This document shows positions 5,946 through 7,404 of a DNA stretch of 7,404 nucleotides, one piece after another; the first letter of the stretch is position 1; each line of letters begins with the position of its first letter. The notes under the pieces are model-generated. The model worked only from the letters and a program-made list of their open reading frames with translations, was not told where the DNA came from and ran no database searches. A program made the position numbers and the translations under genes. The DNA comes from Oscillospiraceae bacterium (GTDB lineage: Bacteria; Bacillota; Clostridia; Oscillospirales; Acutalibacteraceae), in NCBI GenBank assembly GCA_009783605.1, contig WRDE01000093.1, forward strand, positions 1 to 7,404, given 5' to 3'.

Positions 5946-6389
5946 TTCAATCATGTATTCGCTGTCTTCTCCTGAGAACAGATAACACGCTGTGACTTCC
6001 CATTTTCCAAAATAACTTTTCTCCACTGTTAAAACCCAATTATCATTATTTATACTGATATAACATGTTGTTGTACCTTTATAAAGGGGTGATCTTGGAA
6101 GAAACATGTTATAACTCCCCATTGTTTCTGGCGGTTCATCAATATCAAATGAATCTCCGTATTTTTCACGTAATTCAACACTATTGTATACATAAATCAA
6201 CGCGGTATTTTCGTCATCCGCATATCCCCGTCCGGAATATTCACTTGAAGTCAATAATTGAATATGATCTCGGCTGTAATCATCCTTGCTATAACCCGCG
6301 TCTTCATTTGAAAACTCCACGGAACATCCGGTTAAAAAGCATATGCTCCAAACCATGATAATGGAAATAAATACTACTTTTTTCGTCAT
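5940..6389 (-). CDS. Small secreted lipoprotein of unknown function
   Basis: A 149-residue protein with a lipoprotein signal: MTKKVV, a hydrophobic core (residues 5-19) and the lipobox LTGC with the lipidated Cys22. It should be anchored to the outer face of the membrane. The mature part is acidic and aromatic (DDYSRDHIQLL, ALIYVYNSVELREKYGDSF, GKWEVTACYLF), probably a small beta-rich domain; residues 107-135 (TTTCYISINNDNWVLTVEK and on) look like a strand pair. I do not recognise the family. The ATG at 6389 is chosen because AAAGGG lies 6 nt upstream; an in-frame ATG at 6404 has no such site. The gene is AT-rich (roughly 37% GC by eye) and sits between ruvA (64 nt before) and ruvB (53 nt after) on the same strand. 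A link to recombination is not expected from a surface lipoprotein, so it looks like an insertion into the operon. Confidence 0.85.
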   Translation of the reverse strand: MTKKVVFISIIMVWSICFLTGCSVEFSNEDAGYSKDDYSRDHIQLLTSSEYSGRGYADDENTALIYVYNSVELREKYGDSFDIDEPPETMGSYNMFLPRSPLYKGTTTCYISINNDNWVLTVEKSYFGKWEVTACYLFSGEDSEYMIEK

Positions 6390-6430
6390 TTTAAGCCCTT
6401 TCATACAAACGACTATACATGCATTTATGC

Positions 6431-6453
6431 GGAACGCCGGCAGACGACGCTCC
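6431..6453 (-). repeat. Hairpin directly behind the ruvA stop codon
   Basis: Arms 6431-6439 and 6445-6453 form a 9-bp stem with a 5-nt loop. In minus-strand RNA all positions pair, two of them as G-U. It starts at the base after the ruvA stop codon and has no T-run. It may attenuate transcription, protect the mRNA end, or be the scar of a small palindromic repeat at the point where the lipoprotein gene entered the operon. Confidence 0.45.
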
Positions 6454-7053
6454 CTACTTCCTCCCCAGCGCCTTCAACGCCTGCCGCACCAGTTCATTCA
6501 CCGGCAGCCCGCTGTCTAACTTCCCGACGGCCAGCGCAGCTTCACTCGCTGTAAATCCCAACACCGCCAGCGCCGAAACCGCCTGTGCCGCGTTTCCGGC
6601 GGCGGATAGGGGGCCGGCCGAGGAGGTTTTCAGTCCGTCCGGCACCGCAATCCCGCCGAATTTGTCTTTCAGCTCCAGCACGATCCGCTGGGCCAGCTTG
6701 GGGCCGACGCCGGTTACCCGGGTCAGCGACTTGAAATCTCCCGCGACAACACTCAATGCCACCGATTCCGGCGACAGCTCGGATAAAATTGCCAGCCCCA
6801 CCTTCGGCCCGACACCGGAAACCGAAGTCAGATGCGCAAAACACCGCTGCTCGCTCAGATCGGCGAACCCGAACAGCTCCAGCGCATCCTCCCGCACCAC
6901 AAGGGTGGTATACAGCATCACATCGTCCCCGATTTTCGGCAGCTGCCGGGCGGTATGAGCGGTCACGGCACACCGAAACCCCACCCCGCCGCACTCGATA
7001 ACGGCCAGCTTCGGTTCGATATGAAGCAGTTTCCCGCGTAGAGAATAAAACAT
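6454..7053 (-). CDS. ruvA: Holliday junction binding protein RuvA
   Basis: Binds the four-way junction as a tetramer and loads RuvB. The 199 residues equal the family's usual length of about 200. Domain I, the OB fold, covers residues about 1-64, starting MFYSLRGKL, with GVGFRC near 23-28 and TTLVVREDALELFGF at 49-63. Domain II holds two helix-hairpin-helix motifs, SVSGVGPKVGLAIL at 77-90 and RVTGVGPKLAQRIV at 112-125, which contact the DNA backbone. Domain III, from about 153, is the small helical bundle that binds RuvB (AVSALAVLGFTASEAALAV, then VNELVRQALKALGRK). The ATG at 7053 has AGGGG 5 nt upstream; an earlier in-frame TTG at 7074 only adds residues encoded by the heptamer repeat. It lies 17 nt behind ruvC, consistent with one operon. 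Confidence 0.97.
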   Translation of the reverse strand: MFYSLRGKLLHIEPKLAVIECGGVGFRCAVTAHTARQLPKIGDDVMLYTTLVVREDALELFGFADLSEQRCFAHLTSVSGVGPKVGLAILSELSPESVALSVVAGDFKSLTRVTGVGPKLAQRIVLELKDKFGGIAVPDGLKTSSAGPLSAAGNAAQAVSALAVLGFTASEAALAVGKLDSGLPVNELVRQALKALGRK

Positions 7054-7065
7054 ACATACCCCTAT

Positions 7066-7090
7066 AATTATCAATTATCAATTATCAATT
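7066..7090. repeat. Heptamer tandem repeat AATTATC, 3.6 copies, across the ruvC end
   Basis: Three exact copies of AATTATC (7066-7086) plus AATT (7087-7090). On the minus strand it reads TTGATAA repeated. It encodes the last residues of RuvC (LIIDN) and its TGA, and continues into the ruvC-ruvA gap. Since 7 is not a multiple of 3, a copy-number change would alter the RuvC tail and the distance to ruvA. Confidence 0.85.
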
Positions 7091-7404
7091 TTCTACGAAG
7101 CGCCGTCCCGCCCATCTGCCCGTGACAGATGGCGATGGCCAGCGCGTCGGCGGCGTCGTCGGGTTTCGGAACCGTTTCCAATCCCAATCGCCGCCGGGTC
7201 ACCTCCATCACCTGGGCTTTGGTCGCCTGGCCGTAGCCGGTGAGGGCGCATTTGACCTGGAGCGGCGTATATTCAAACAGCGGGATCCCCAACCGGCGGA
7301 CCGCCAGCAGCATCACCCCCCGGGCCTCCGCCACGTCGATGGCGGTCTTGTGGTTGGAGTTGAAAAAGAGTTTTTCAATGGCGGCGAAATCCGGTTTTGC
7401 CGCC
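7071..7404 (-). CDS. ruvC: Crossover junction endodeoxyribonuclease RuvC, N-terminus beyond window
   Basis: Dimeric nuclease that resolves Holliday junctions by paired cuts. The frame is open from the right edge, giving the last 110 residues of a protein usually about 165 long. The catalytic Glu (E66 in E. coli) is E10 of this fragment, in AAIEKLFFNSNHKTAIDVAEARG. The conserved YTPLQVKCALTGYGQATKAQV follows. The C-terminal catalytic aspartates are in PDDAADALAIAICH (second and third Asp of this stretch, matching D138 and D141). The first catalytic Asp near the N-terminus is outside the window. The last residues, LIIDN, are encoded by a heptamer repeat and lie past the conserved fold, so they are probably dispensable. 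It leads into ruvA after 17 nt, giving the common ruvC-ruvA order. Confidence 0.96.
   Translation of the reverse strand, partial: AAKPDFAAIEKLFFNSNHKTAIDVAEARGVMLLAVRRLGIPLFEYTPLQVKCALTGYGQATKAQVMEVTRRRLGLETVPKPDDAADALAIAICHGQMGGTALRRKLIIDN

Noticed and set aside
5371..5985. 204-residue plus-strand open frame opposite ruvB
   Set aside because: It is antisense to the ruvB motifs and has no ribosome site or family match.
7054..7074. ruvA start at TTG 7074
   Set aside because: It would add seven residues from the repeat, whereas ATG 7053 gives the normal RuvA N-terminus with AGGGG upstream.
1..7404. tRNA, rRNA, CRISPR array, transposase or phage genes
   Set aside because: None seen; repeats are limited to the short palindromes and one heptamer array.

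Overview
The window reads as one chromosomal stretch from a Gram-positive clostridial bacterium. The best guess is an uncultured gut or rumen member of the Oscillospiraceae/Ruminococcaceae type. This rests on strong GGAGG-type ribosome sites, the ruvC-ruvA-ruvB order, GC-rich housekeeping genes beside AT-rich accessory genes, a 4-helix-bundle/PAS sensor kinase, and a short GC-rich palindromic repeat of the kind scattered through such genomes. The lineage is inference. Every gene I can support lies on the minus strand, so the gene order below runs from the high coordinates to the low ones.

Right part (7404 to 3656): the 3' two thirds of ruvC, then ruvA, a small AT-rich lipoprotein gene, ruvB, and an AT-rich 374-residue gene with a cysteine-rich C-terminus. 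RuvA and RuvB form the Holliday-junction branch-migration motor and RuvC cuts the junction. The two AT-rich genes look like later additions inside and behind the ruv operon. Small structural elements mark the joints: a heptamer tandem repeat at the ruvC end, a hairpin touching the ruvA stop codon, and an AT-only palindrome over the lipoprotein stop codon.

Middle (3655 to 1855): an intergenic region with a candidate 27-codon small ORF that has a good ribosome site. It is followed by a 76-bp imperfect palindrome in the leader of glmM, the complete phosphoglucosamine mutase gene of cell-wall precursor synthesis, and a bidirectional intrinsic terminator.

Left part (1854 to 1): a gene-free stretch with a 16-bp stem-loop, then a near-ideal promoter overlapping a perfect 16-bp palindrome in front of a 74-residue Cro/C1-type HTH gene that starts with TTG. 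Directly after its stop codon, in the same frame, lies the broken C-terminal end of a histidine kinase ATPase domain. This suggests a former HTH-kinase gene that lost its middle. It is followed at once by an intact-looking membrane sensor kinase gene (4-helix-bundle sensor plus PAS) that runs off the left edge.

No whole new system is evident. The most notable points are the HTH/kinase deletion scar with its symmetric promoter-operator, the possible plus-strand RNA between that promoter and the glmM terminator, the small ORF before glmM, and the two unknown AT-rich genes lodged in the ruv operon.
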